Shown here piece after piece: positions 37,144-45,248 of a stretch of DNA of 64,000 nucleotides (its first letter is position 1; the number at the start of each line of letters is the position of its first letter). A program made the position numbers and the translations under genes. The stretch is from a bacterium. GTDB lineage: Bacteria > Vulcanimicrobiota > Vulcanimicrobiia > Vulcanimicrobiales > Vulcanimicrobiaceae. The DNA is taken from positions 1 to 64,000 of the forward strand of contig JAJYFL010000004.1 of assembly GCA_021790935.1 (NCBI GenBank). Direction: 5' to 3'. The notes beneath the pieces are model-generated. The model was given only the letters and a program-made list of their open reading frames with translations, did no database searches and was not told the DNA's origin.

Positions 37144-37243
37144 GAAACGGCCCCTCCAATCGCGCCGTGCCGGCCTTTCGAGCCTCCGTTCCGTATCCTT
37201 TGCAGGCGATACGTAACCGTTCCCGCCCGGAAGACGCTCCACA

Positions 37244-38413
37244 TCAGAGGGCCTCGCTTTGACGAACGTAGCCGACTTCCGCCGCCAAACGGATGAGATC
37301 GACGTCGCGGACCGACCGTCGTTGCGCAGCAAACTCTTTGAATCGCTCTTCGAGGGCGTTACCACGCGACTCGTCGCCATGAAATCCGAGCCGCGCGGCC
37401 CGCTTCAGGAGCGCATGGCGGCCGGAGTTTCGGCCGAGCGGCAAGCTGGTCGCGACGCCTACCGAAGCCGGATCGACGATCTCGTAGGTCGTGCGCTCTT
37501 TCAGCACGCCGTCTTGATGGATGCCCGATTCGTGAGCGAACGCATTCTTACCGACGATCGCCTTGTTTTTCTGGACGGGCATATGCGTTGCCGCAGATAC
37601 AGTGCGCGAAAGCCGTTGCAATTTTGCCGCGTCGAAACGCGCATCACACAAAAACAGATCCCGTCTCGCGCGCAGCGCGCAGACGATCTCCTCGAGACCG
37701 CAGTTGCCTGCGCGCTCGCCGATACCGTTGATCGTGCATTCGACCTGCTGGACGCCTCTTTGAACCGCGGCTAGTGCGTTGGCCGTCGCCATACCTAAGT
37801 CGTCGTGCGTGTGAACGCTCATCGTAACTTCTCCGGCGCGATCGACGTGATCGCGAAGATAGCCGATCAGTTCGGAAAACTCGGCAGGCGTCGTGTACCC
37901 GACCGTGTCGGGGACGTTGATGATCGTGGCACCGGCGGCGATGACGGCGGAGAATACCTGCGCCAGATATGCTGGATCCGTGCGGGTCGCGTCCTCCGCG
38001 GAGAACTCGACCTCCGCGCAGCCTTTGCGCGCGTAACGCACGCTCTCGACGGCTAACTCAAGCGCGCGCGCGCGAGAGATGCATAACTTACGTTGCAAAT
38101 GAATGTCTGAGGTCGCCAGAAAGACGTGAACGCGCGAGCGCTCGGTGCCGCGTAAACTCATCACTGCCGCGTCGATATCGCCCCGGGTGCAGCGAGCGAG
38201 CGCCGCAACGCGAGAGGAGCGTACCGTTGCCGCGATCTGCGCGACGCTCTCTGCTACGACGGATGAGGCGGCCGGGAACCCCGCTTCGATCGTGTCCGCG
38301 CCTGCGGCGTCGAGCATTCTCGCGATCCTCAAGCGCGCGCTCACGCTCATTGCCGCGCCCGGCGACTGCTCGCCGTCACGTAAGGTCGTATCGAATATCT
38401 CGATCGCTCTCAC
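37244..38413 (-). CDS. leuA: 2-isopropylmalate synthase-type enzyme lacking the regulatory domain
   Basis: A 389-aa DRE-TIM metallolyase with FDTTLRDGEQSPGAAM, SVHTHDDLGMATAN, NGIGERAGNCGLEEI and GKNAFAHESGIHQDGVLK. It makes isopropylmalate from 2-oxoisovalerate and acetyl-CoA. Typical LeuA is over 500 aa with a leucine-binding C-terminal domain, which is absent. Related synthases (citramalate, homocitrate) are alternatives, and three Ile codons in its leader peptide leave citramalate open. GTG start 2 nt after the leader ORF stop. Confidence 0.85.
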   Translation of the reverse strand: MRAIEIFDTTLRDGEQSPGAAMSVSARLRIARMLDAAGADTIEAGFPAASSVVAESVAQIAATVRSSRVAALARCTRGDIDAAVMSLRGTERSRVHVFLATSDIHLQRKLCISRARALELAVESVRYARKGCAEVEFSAEDATRTDPAYLAQVFSAVIAAGATIINVPDTVGYTTPAEFSELIGYLRDHVDRAGEVTMSVHTHDDLGMATANALAAVQRGVQQVECTINGIGERAGNCGLEEIVCALRARRDLFLCDARFDAAKLQRLSRTVSAATHMPVQKNKAIVGKNAFAHESGIHQDGVLKERTTYEIVDPASVGVATSLPLGRNSGRHALLKRAARLGFHGDESRGNALEERFKEFAAQRRSVRDVDLIRLAAEVGYVRQSEAL

Positions 38414-38415
38414 GG

Positions 38416-38532
38416 CTAACCTTGCTCCTCGTTAAAGCAGAAGCCCCCGCCGGACGGGCGGGGGCTTCTGCTTGGTCGAATGATTATCGCGTTCTGCAGG
38501 GAGCAACCTCGACCGATCCGGACGACGGGCAT
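38416..38532 (-). CDS. Leader peptide of the leuA transcript
   Basis: A 38-codon ORF. The ATG lies 8 nt after the -10 box, so it starts at or next to the transcript's 5' end. The peptide begins MPVVRIGRGCSLQNAIIIRP: two Val, then three consecutive Ile codons (ATA ATC ATT) just before the hairpin at 38435-38473. The ORF reads through the hairpin and stops 2 nt before the leuA GTG. It fits ribosome-mediated attenuation and translational coupling. No expression evidence. Confidence 0.65.
   Translation of the reverse strand: MPVVRIGRGCSLQNAIIIRPSRSPRPSGGGFCFNEEQG
38435..38473 (-). terminator. Attenuator-like hairpin before leuA
   Basis: A perfect 17-bp stem, arms 38435-38451 and 38457-38473, with a 5-nt loop. 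On the minus strand it ends CTTCTGCTTTAACG, so only three U residues follow. It stands between the leader-peptide Ile codons and the leuA ribosome site (GAGGAG). The stem shares GAAGCCCCCGCC with the hairpin at 49915. Confidence 0.75.
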
Positions 38533-38540
38533 CTTCGACT

Positions 38541-38570
38541 ACGCTATCACGGCGGCGCACGGCCGGTCAA
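38541..38570 (-). promoter_or_regulatory. leuA promoter
   Basis: On the minus strand TTGACC (38565-38570), 18-nt spacer, TAGCGT (38541-38546). The leader-peptide ATG follows after 8 nt (AGTCGAAG), which puts it at about +2 to +3 if initiation is 7 nt past the -10. The palindrome ATTAACGAAGGTTAAT lies just upstream. Confidence 0.7.
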
Positions 38571-38573
38571 CGC

Positions 38574-38589
38574 ATTAACGAAGGTTAAT
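38574..38589. promoter_or_regulatory. TTAA-N6-TTAA palindrome between leuA and proC
   Basis: ATTAACGAAGGTTAAT, a perfect 6-bp inverted repeat with a 4-nt centre. It ends 3 bp upstream of the leuA -35 box on one side and 4 bp upstream of the proC -35 box on the other. The ilv (44505) and thr (48560) promoters have the same pattern. It may be an operator, or an A+T-rich UP-like element. Confidence 0.55.
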
Positions 38590-38593
38590 CCAT

Positions 38594-38623
38594 TTGACAG
38601 CCGCACGTTTTCTCTGGTATGGA
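38594..38623 (+). promoter_or_regulatory. proC promoter (leaderless)
   Basis: TTGACA (38594-38599), an 18-nt spacer, TATGGA (38618-38623), then 8 nt (GAGTCATC) and the proC ATG. With this spacing transcription would begin within a few bases of the ATG, leaving no room for a ribosome site. Confidence 0.7.
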
Positions 38624-38631
38624 GAGTCATC

Positions 38632-39426
38632 ATGGAAAACGTAGGAATCATCGGACTGGGAACGATCGGCACGGCCATCGCCGAGGGTCTGCACGCCGCG
38701 CTCCCGGATCTCGAGATTCTCGGGACGCGGCGCCAAGGCACCATGCCGGCGTACGTAACACCGTGTGCCGGTAATCGCGAGTTGTTGCAACGGGCGCGGC
38801 TGGTCCTCTTCTGCATCAAGCCCCAGCACGCAACGGCGATCCTCGAGGACCTGCGTCCCGGACTCGGGCCCGAGCATCTCGTGGTTTCGACCTGTGCCGG
38901 GCTCGATATCGACACGCTCTACAAACATGCCGGTAACGCGAAGGTCGCGCGGGCGATGCCGAATCTTCCATGTCAGATCGGCGAAGGGATGACGGCGCTC
39001 TGCTTCCCGCCCGCCTGGACCGCCGCAGCGCGCGATCTCGTTACCCGTCTTTTCGATGCGATCGGCAAGACCGTCGTCGTCGAAGAACGGCATTTCGATG
39101 CCGTAACCGCGCTCAGCGGATGCGGGCCGGCGTACGTCTATACGATCATCGAGGCTCTAAGCGACGGCGGCGTGAAGCAAGGCCTGCCCAGGGATATCTC
39201 TAAGCTGCTCGCCGCGCAGACGGTTCTCGGCTCCGCGCAGCTCGTTTTGAGCACGCATCTTCACCCCGCGGAGCTGCGCGACCGCGTGGCCACGCCGGCC
39301 GGCTGCACGATCGACGCGCTCGCGTGCCTGGAGGACGGGCGTCTGCGGGGCACGCTGATCTCCGCGGTCGCGGCGGCGGCCGAACGGAGCGCGGTTCTCA
39401 CGCGTATAGGAGGCTGTCGGAGTTGA
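38632..39426 (+). CDS. proC: Pyrroline-5-carboxylate reductase
   Basis: A 264-aa enzyme for the last step of proline synthesis. It has the Rossmann motif VGIIGLGTIGTAIAEGL, LVLFCIKPQ, RAMPNLPCQIGEG, the active-site ALSGCGPAYVYTIIEAL and ATPAGCTIDAL. The ATG at 38632 is the family start. The last five codons and the TGA come from palindromic element C. Removing the element restores a frame that continues 23 codons to a TAA near 39644, so the native tail was cut by the insertion. Confidence 0.92.
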   Translation: MENVGIIGLGTIGTAIAEGLHAALPDLEILGTRRQGTMPAYVTPCAGNRELLQRARLVLFCIKPQHATAILEDLRPGLGPEHLVVSTCAGLDIDTLYKHAGNAKVARAMPNLPCQIGEGMTALCFPPAWTAAARDLVTRLFDAIGKTVVVEERHFDAVTALSGCGPAYVYTIIEALSDGGVKQGLPRDISKLLAAQTVLGSAQLVLSTHLHPAELRDRVATPAGCTIDALACLEDGRLRGTLISAVAAAAERSAVLTRIGGCRS

Positions 39427-39574
39427 GCCGTTTTCGGATTTGGCGCCGAATTTTGTTCGGAGACGAGGCGCGAAGAAGGAGCGAAGCCGTAGCTTCGTGA
39501 CTGATGAGCAACGAAGTATTCGGACAAAAGGCGGTCCAAAAACGGAAACGTGCTTAACTCCGACAGCCTCCTAG
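39406..39574. repeat. Palindromic mobile element, copy C (169 bp)
   Basis: Ends TAGGAGGCTGTCGGAGTT and AACTCCGACAGCCTCCTA. TA on both sides lies in ATAG and CTAG. The core has the hairpin CGAAGC-CGTA-GCTTCG. Compared with copy B (inverted), the arms differ at matched positions (GAGG with CCTC instead of GAGC with GCTC), which keeps pairing. It overlaps the 3' end of proC. Confidence 0.92.
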
Positions 39575-39691
39575 CAGCCAGCGCTCGCGCCGCCGATTCT
39601 GACCGCGCGTCGCCTTCAGGTACGCCGGGCGCAGGGATCCCGTAATCGGGCGTGCGGCCGGGAACTGCGCGCCGTGAGCGCGCCGATGCGA

Positions 39692-41371
39692 TCATCGAAG
39701 ATGACGCGCGCTCGTCACCGCGCCGTCCGCGGCGGACCCGACGAGTGCAACGTATTTTGCAAACACCCCACGGGCATAGCGCCCTGGCGGAGCAACCCAG
39801 CTCTGCAGGCGTTCGCGCAGCAAAGCGTCCTCGACCGCGACGTCGATGCGGCGTGCTGCGATATCGATCGTGATGACGTCGCCGTCGCGCAGTACCGCAA
39901 TCGGCCCGCCGGCCGCAGCTTCGGGCGCGGCGTGTCCGAGCATGAATCCGCGCGTGCCGCCGCTGAACCGACCATCGGTGACCAGGGCTACGTCGGGGCC
40001 GAGGCCGGCACCCACGATCGCACCGGTAACCCCGAGCATTTCGCGCATCCCCGGCCCGCCTTTGGGCCCTTCGTAACGAATGACGAGCACGTCGCCCGCG
40101 ACAATGCGCCCTTCCATCACGGCGCGCATGGCGTCTTCCTCGCAATCGAAGACGCGCGCCGGCCCCTCGTGTCGCGTCCGCGTGAAGCCGGCGAATTTCA
40201 TGATCGCGCCGTCGGGCGCGACGTTACCGCGCAAGACCGCCAAGCCCCCATTAGGTTTGAACGGACGGCCGGCGGTAGCGATGACGCCCTGTCCCGGCGA
40301 TTCGACTACCGTCGCCACGGCTTGCTCGAGCGTCGTTCCATGCGCAGTGGCAGCCCCGCCATGGACGAGATTACCCTCGACGAGGCGCTTGATTATGAGC
40401 GCCGTTCCGCCAGCCCGATCCACGTCGAGCGCGACATACTCTCCAGCCGGGCGAAGATCCGCGATGACCGGCGTCTGCCGGCTGATGCGATCGAACTCAT
40501 CCAACTTCAAAACGACGCCGGCTTCCCACGCAATTGCGATGAGATGCAGGACGGCATTCGTCGAACCTCCGGTGCCCGTCACGAGCGCGATTGCATTTTC
40601 GAAGGCTTCTCGCGTCAACAGATCGCGCGGCACCACGTTTCGTTCCAGCAGGTCCATGACGAGCGCTCCGGCTGCGCGCCCGACCTGCTCGCGGCGCATA
40701 TCGGTCGCACCGACGCTCGAACTTCCTAGCGGCGAGAGACCGAGCATCTCGAGCGCCATGGCCATCGTATTGGCCGTATATTGCCCGCCGCATGCACCGG
40801 CGCCGGGACACGCGCTATCCTCGATGCGTTTGAGTTCCACCTCATCGATCGTGCCTGCTCCACAGGCGCCGATCGCCTCGAACACGTCGACGATCGTCAA
40901 ATCGCGGCCGTCGAGCTTTCCCGGAGCGATCGGGCCGCCATAGAGAACGACCGACGGAATGTTTAGGCGAGCGAACGCCATCGCGGCCGCGGGAATCGTC
41001 TTGTCGCAGCCGACCAGCCCGATCATCGCATCGAAGAGGTAGCCGCGCCCACAAAGTTCGATAGAATCCGCGATCACTTCACGCGAGACCAGCGAGGCCT
41101 TCATGCCCTCGGTGCCCATCGCGATTCCATCACTGATGGCGATCGTGTTAAATTCCATCGGCGTCCCGCCGGCAGCACGAACGCCGGCCTTCACGTGTTC
41201 GGCGAGTTCGCGGAGGTTGTACCCGCACGGCATCGTCTCAGCCCACGTGTTGGCGATGCCGACGAGCGGCTTTGCCAGATCGCCGTCGGTAAACCCGATC
41301 GCCTTGAACATCGCCCGCGCCGCGGCGCGTTGAGGCCCCTGCGTGAGCGCTGCGCTTCGAGGTTTCAACAT
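39692..41371 (-). CDS. ilvD: Dihydroxy-acid dehydratase
   Basis: A 559-aa iron-sulphur enzyme of branched-chain amino-acid synthesis. It has [42 protein letters not shown] and [12 protein letters not shown], with the cluster cysteines in the expected places. The ATG at 41371 overlaps the ilvC stop by 7 nt. It is the last gene of the ilvB-N-C-D operon. Confidence 0.96.
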   Translation of the reverse strand: MLKPRSAALTQGPQRAAARAMFKAIGFTDGDLAKPLVGIANTWAETMPCGYNLRELAEHVKAGVRAAGGTPMEFNTIAISDGIAMGTEGMKASLVSREVIADSIELCGRGYLFDAMIGLVGCDKTIPAAAMAFARLNIPSVVLYGGPIAPGKLDGRDLTIVDVFEAIGACGAGTIDEVELKRIEDSACPGAGACGGQYTANTMAMALEMLGLSPLGSSSVGATDMRREQVGRAAGALVMDLLERNVVPRDLLTREAFENAIALVTGTGGSTNAVLHLIAIAWEAGVVLKLDEFDRISRQTPVIADLRPAGEYVALDVDRAGGTALIIKRLVEGNLVHGGAATAHGTTLEQAVATVVESPGQGVIATAGRPFKPNGGLAVLRGNVAPDGAIMKFAGFTRTRHEGPARVFDCEEDAMRAVMEGRIVAGDVLVIRYEGPKGGPGMREMLGVTGAIVGAGLGPDVALVTDGRFSGGTRGFMLGHAAPEAAAGGPIAVLRDGDVITIDIAARRIDVAVEDALLRERLQSWVAPPGRYARGVFAKYVALVGSAADGAVTSARHLR

Positions 41372-42384
41372 ACGCGAAACTTCAACTCCTCGTCCTGCGG
41401 CGCCAGCCACGGCATCAGCGCCCGCAACCGTTCGCCGACCTGCTCGATCGGATGCGACCGCGCGGCTTCGCGGAACCGGTCGAATCCACCGGAGCCGGCC
41501 GCATGTTCTCGCACCCATTCGCGCGCGAAGCTCCCGTCCTGAATCTCGCCGAGCACCGCTCGCATGGCCTGGCGCACCTCTTCTCCGACGATGCGCGGTC
41601 CGCGCGTATAGTCGCCGTACTCGGCGGTGTTACTGATCCCCTCACGCATGCCACCGATACCCCGTTCGTGCATGAGATCGACGATCAGCTTGAGCTCGTG
41701 CAAACATTCGAAGTACGCCATCTCCGGCGCATAGCCCGATTCCACGAGCGTCTCAAAACCCGCCGTAACGAGCGACGAGACGCCGCCGCACAACACGGCC
41801 TGCTCTCCGAACAGATCGGTCTCGGTCTCGTCTTTGAAGGTCGTTTCCAGGATCCCCGCACGCCCGCCGCCGATGGCGCCGGCATACGCGAGCGCCAGCT
41901 CGCGCGTGTTGCCGGACGGATCTTGGTGTACGGCGATCAAGCAAGGGGCGCCGCGCCCTGCTTCATATTCAGAGCGCACGAGCCGCCCGGGGCTCTTCGG
42001 GGCGACCATGAACACGTTGGCGCTCTTCGGCGGGACGACGGTCCCGAAATGGATGGCGAACCCGTGTGCGAACGCAAGATAAGCGTTCGGGCGCAAACGG
42101 TCGCCGACGGAGTGCAAATAGACGGCCGGTTGTTCTTCGTCGGGAACCAACAGCATCACGACATCGGCCATCGCGGTTGCTTCCTCGACGCTCGCGTAGC
42201 GCAAGCCGTCTTCGCGTGCGATCGCTTCCGATCGCGAATGCGCACGCAAGCCTACGACGACGTCGGCACCGGAATCCTGCAGGTTACGCGCGTGGGCGCG
42301 CCCCTGGCTGCCATAGCCGATCACGGCAATCGTCTTGTTCGAGAGCACGCGGCGGTCGGCATCGCGGTCGTAAAATACTTTCAT
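41365..42384 (-). CDS. ilvC: Ketol-acid reductoisomerase
   Basis: A 339-aa class I (short) enzyme. It has the NADPH loop [39 protein letters not shown], the metal-binding [17 protein letters not shown] and [15 protein letters not shown]. It converts acetolactate to dihydroxyisovalerate. The start overlaps the ilvN-like stop by ATGA. Confidence 0.96.
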   Translation of the reverse strand: MKVFYDRDADRRVLSNKTIAVIGYGSQGRAHARNLQDSGADVVVGLRAHSRSEAIAREDGLRYASVEEATAMADVVMLLVPDEEQPAVYLHSVGDRLRPNAYLAFAHGFAIHFGTVVPPKSANVFMVAPKSPGRLVRSEYEAGRGAPCLIAVHQDPSGNTRELALAYAGAIGGGRAGILETTFKDETETDLFGEQAVLCGGVSSLVTAGFETLVESGYAPEMAYFECLHELKLIVDLMHERGIGGMREGISNTAEYGDYTRGPRIVGEEVRQAMRAVLGEIQDGSFAREWVREHAAGSGGFDRFREAARSHPIEQVGERLRALMPWLAPQDEELKFRVC

Positions 42385-42596
42385 GGGTTGTTCTCCTTGT
42401 CTTCCCGAGCGAGTTTGTCTATTTGCATACGCAGACGTGCGAGCGCCTCGGAGGGGCCGTCGAGGTGGATACGAACGCGAAACGAACCATCGCGCTGCAA
42501 TGCTTCCGCACGCGTGTAGACGCAGCCGAAGCGATGCGCGAGATGAATGAGACGCGCGAGGATCCTACCGTCGCGTACGTCCAACGCTGCAATCAT
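42381..42596 (-). CDS. Short acetolactate synthase regulatory subunit (IlvM/N-like)
   Basis: A 71-aa protein made of little more than one ACT-like domain ([20 protein letters not shown], then [20 protein letters not shown]). It sits between ilvB and ilvC with ATGA overlaps on both sides, the place of the small subunit. Standard IlvN is about 160 aa with a second C-terminal domain, so this is of the short IlvM class. The valine response could be weak or altered. Confidence 0.72.
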   Translation of the reverse strand: MIAALDVRDGRILARLIHLAHRFGCVYTRAEALQRDGSFRVRIHLDGPSEALARLRMQIDKLAREDKENNP

Positions 42597-44293
42597 CGCT
42601 CCGCCTCCATCATCTCGTGCATCGCCTGGCCGGCCGGAACGATCGGCCAAACGTTCTCCTCGGGATAGCAGGCGCAGTGCAGAAGCATTGCCGACGGATG
42701 CTCTATCAGCCGGTTGAGAGCGTCGGCGAGATCCTCCGGTACCCGTACCGATTCGGCGCGTATCCCGTACGCGTGCGCGATCTCGCAGAACTCCGGGTTG
42801 TCGCTCAGGTTGGTCGCCGAATAACGGGCGTCGTAGAACAACTGCTGCCATTGCCGCACCATACCGAGGTTGCGGTTGTCGATGAGCACGATTTTTACCG
42901 GCAGATCGTAGCGCCGAATCGTCGCGAGCTCCGCGAGCGACATCTGAAATCCACCATCTCCGACGATCGCCACCACCGGGCGCCCCCCAGGAACAAACGC
43001 CGCTCCGATCGCCGCGGGAAGGCCGAAACCCATCGTACCCAGTCCCGCAGAGGTCAGAAAATTGCGTGGATGCGTCGGGCGCGCGCGCTGCGCGGCCCAC
43101 ATTTGATGCTGGCCCACATCGGTCGCCACGATGGCGTCCGGCGCTAGCCGTTCGAAGAGTCCGCCGATTGCATCGGTAGCGCTGAGCCTCCCAGATTGAG
43201 ATCGGTCGCGCGGTAGTGGTCCTCCGAGCGCGCGCACGCGCTCGCACCAGTCGTCGAACGTGGGAATCTGCTGCCCATCGAGCGCCGTAACCAATTCGCG
43301 GAGCGTTTCGCGTAGATCGCCGTGCAGGCACACGTCCGCGCGAACGATCTTTCCGAATTCGCTGCTGTCGATATCGGCGTGAACGATCTGCGCGCCGGGC
43401 GCGAAGCGATTGGCCGGCCCCGTCACGCGGTCGTCGAACCGCATGCCAAAAGCCAAGATGAGATCGGCCTGCGCGACGGCGAGATTGGCGGCTTTCCATC
43501 CGTGCATTCCGAGCATCCCGAGAAAGCGTCCGTCCTGCGGATCGGCGGCGCCCAATCCGTTGATCGTCGCCGCATGCGGCAGGCGCACTCGCTCGCAAAA
43601 GCGCCGGTAGACCGCGCTCGCATCCGCAGCGCGCACGCCGCCGCCGATTATCGCAACGGGCTGCCGTGCGCTGCGAATCAATTTGACGGTCGCGGTAACC
43701 GCCGCGTGCGACGCACGGGGCAACGTCCTCGAAGCAAGCGAACGAATCGGCGGCGAATCCTCCAGGACGATCGTTTTCAAGACATCGGTCGGCAGATCGA
43801 GTAACACGGGTCCCGGGCGCGGTCCGCGCGCCAATCGAAACGCCGTCCGCAACGCGGGCAAGAGATCGCACGCGTTGCGCACGACGAGGTTGCGTTTGGT
43901 GATCGCATGCGTGATTGCGGCGATGTCGGCTTCTTGAAAGCCGTCGGTTCCCATCAGGGTAGTGCTGACCTGGCCCGTGATGGCGACGAGTGGAATGCTG
44001 TCCATCATCGCATCGAGGATCCCGGTAACGAAATTCGTGGCACCGGGACCAGATGTCGCCACGCAGACGCCGACCTCGCCGCTAGCGCGTGCGTATCCGC
44101 CCGCTGCAAATACCGCCGCGGCCTCATGGCGAACCAGAACGTGGCGAAGCCGGTGTCCGAAGAGCGCGTCGTAAAGCGGCATGATCGCGCCGCCCGGGTA
44201 GCCGAAGATCACCTCGACGCCCTCGGCCCAAATCGCGTCAAGAACGACCCGCGCGCCGGTACGCTGGGCTCGCTCGGCTCGCTCCGCAATCAC
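42593..44293 (-). CDS. ilvB: Acetolactate synthase large subunit
   Basis: A 566-aa TPP enzyme. It has the catalytic-glutamate region VIFGYPGGAIMPLYDAL, the FAD/cofactor middle domain, AGLGTMGFGLPAAIGA and the TPP-magnesium motif GDGGFQMSLAELATIRRY. It condenses pyruvate to acetolactate or 2-aceto-2-hydroxybutyrate. The start is GTG at 44293 with GAGGG upstream. It follows a leader peptide and attenuator. Confidence 0.96.
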   Translation of the reverse strand: MIAERAERAQRTGARVVLDAIWAEGVEVIFGYPGGAIMPLYDALFGHRLRHVLVRHEAAAVFAAGGYARASGEVGVCVATSGPGATNFVTGILDAMMDSIPLVAITGQVSTTLMGTDGFQEADIAAITHAITKRNLVVRNACDLLPALRTAFRLARGPRPGPVLLDLPTDVLKTIVLEDSPPIRSLASRTLPRASHAAVTATVKLIRSARQPVAIIGGGVRAADASAVYRRFCERVRLPHAATINGLGAADPQDGRFLGMLGMHGWKAANLAVAQADLILAFGMRFDDRVTGPANRFAPGAQIVHADIDSSEFGKIVRADVCLHGDLRETLRELVTALDGQQIPTFDDWCERVRALGGPLPRDRSQSGRLSATDAIGGLFERLAPDAIVATDVGQHQMWAAQRARPTHPRNFLTSAGLGTMGFGLPAAIGAAFVPGGRPVVAIVGDGGFQMSLAELATIRRYDLPVKIVLIDNRNLGMVRQWQQLFYDARYSATNLSDNPEFCEIAHAYGIRAESVRVPEDLADALNRLIEHPSAMLLHCACYPEENVWPIVPAGQAMHEMMEAER

Positions 44294-44310
44294 CGCATCT
44301 GCCCTCTTCC

Positions 44311-44344
44311 AAGAAAAAGGCCCCTCGCCGGACCGGCGGGGGCT
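44311..44344 (-). terminator. Attenuator (intrinsic terminator) before ilvB
   Basis: On the minus strand a stem of about 10 bp with one bulged base (GCCCCCGCC against GGCGAGGGGC) is followed directly by CCTTTTTCTT. This is a classical terminator shape with a U-tract, located between the Leu/Val leader ORF and the ilvB start only 18 nt on. A terminator at the front of an operon implies attenuation. Confidence 0.85.
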
Positions 44345-44368
44345 CCTGCGTCTTTCTTCATCAGAGTC

Positions 44369-44452
44369 TTACGCAAAGGCCGATCTGCACGGATCCGAAC
44401 GGAACCGCCTGGTAAGGAGTACGCGTACGAGAAATCGAGTCGCTGTCGGCAT
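44369..44452 (-). CDS. Leader peptide of the ilv operon
   Basis: A 27-aa ORF starting MPTATRFLVRVLLTRRF. Its regulatory codons are CTC GTA CGC GTA CTC CTT, three Leu and two Val. The ATG is 8 nt after the -10 box and the stop is 25 nt before the terminator stem. This is the layout of an ilv-type attenuation leader, except that it would be translated without a ribosome-binding site. Confidence 0.72.
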   Translation of the reverse strand: MPTATRFLVRVLLTRRFRSDPCRSAFA

Positions 44453-44460
44453 GTGCAGGA

Positions 44461-44489
44461 ACCGTATCACGCGCGCCCCGGCGCGTCAA
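44461..44489 (-). promoter_or_regulatory. ilv operon promoter
   Basis: On the minus strand TTGACG (44484-44489), 17-nt spacer, TACGGT (44461-44466), then 8 nt (TCCTGCAC) and the leader-peptide ATG. The TTAATCCCGATTAA palindrome lies 15 bp upstream of the -35. Confidence 0.75.
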
Positions 44490-44504
44490 CGAATCCGGTT
44501 CATA

Positions 44505-44518
44505 TTAATCGGGATTAA
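44505..44518. promoter_or_regulatory. TTAA-N6-TTAA palindrome upstream of the ilv promoter
   Basis: TTAATCGGGATTAA on the plus strand, a perfect 5-bp inverted repeat with a 4-nt centre. It overlaps the TAA stop of lysC and lies 15 bp upstream of the ilv -35. Same pattern as at 38574 and 48560. Confidence 0.55.
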
Positions 44519-45248
44519 CGTTTTCACCACCGACGTACGTTCCCAGGCCGCTGCGCAGGCCAATAATGCGCAGGCTCGTCCCCGTTCGGTATGCCAATTC
44601 CGCGGCGCGCTCTTGCATCACACGTGCGCCGCTGCGCGCGAGATCGCGCAATTGTCGCAGCGATAGGCGCTCGAAAGCAGAGGCGCCCGGCTGTTCGCGC
44701 GGGTCCGCGTCGTACACACCGTCCACGTCGGTATAGATTTCGAGCGGAACGTTGCCGAGGGACCAGGCGACGGCAACGGCGGTCAAATCGCTGCCGCCGC
44801 GCCCGATCGTGGTGAGCCGCCCATCGCCGGTCGAGCCCTGGAAACCCGCCACCACCGGAACGACACCCTCGGCAACGAGCCGCTCGAGCAGTACCGGGCG
44901 TACCGCGACGATCTCGGCATCGCCGTGCGCATCGTCGGTGACGATACCGGCCTGCGCTCCGCTCAGTGCGGTCGCGCGGACGCCGCGCGCACAGAGTTCC
45001 TCGGCAAACAGGCCCGCACTGATCAATTCACCGCAGGCGAGCACCAAATCGCGATTCGCGCTGCCCGGCGCACTTCCGACCAAGGCCGCCAGCGCATCGG
45101 TCGAATACGGCGAGGGCGCTCGACCGAGTGCCGACACGACGACCACCGGATCGCGTCGTTCCCGAGCGGCGGCCAGCACTCGCCCGATGGCGATCTCCCG
45201 CAGTTCGCGAGTCGCAAGCGACGAACCACCGAATTTCTGAACGATCAT
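44505..45248 (-). CDS. lysC: Aspartokinase, catalytic domain only (no ACT domains)
   Basis: A 247-aa aspartate kinase. It has the lysine motif VQKFGGSSLATRE, VVVSALGRAPSPYSTDAL, TTIGRGGSDLTAVAVAW, IYTDVDGVYDADPRE and LSLRQLRDLARSGARVMQERA. Normal LysC is about 400 aa with two C-terminal ACT domains that bind lysine or threonine; here the protein ends right after the kinase domain. Feedback control must therefore come from elsewhere, possibly the ACT-bearing regulator at 48583. Last gene of thrC-thrB-hom-lysC; ATGA overlap with hom. Confidence 0.93.
   Translation of the reverse strand: MIVQKFGGSSLATRELREIAIGRVLAAARERRDPVVVVSALGRAPSPYSTDALAALVGSAPGSANRDLVLACGELISAGLFAEELCARGVRATALSGAQAGIVTDDAHGDAEIVAVRPVLLERLVAEGVVPVVAGFQGSTGDGRLTTIGRGGSDLTAVAVAWSLGNVPLEIYTDVDGVYDADPREQPGASAFERLSLRQLRDLARSGARVMQERAAELAYRTGTSLRIIGLRSGLGTYVGGENVNPD

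Noticed and set aside
42597-43871. Long frame running into the short ilvN-like gene from upstream
   Set aside because: The upstream part is the off-frame translation of ilvB. Only the last 71 codons look like an ACT protein, starting at the ATG that overlaps the ilvB stop.
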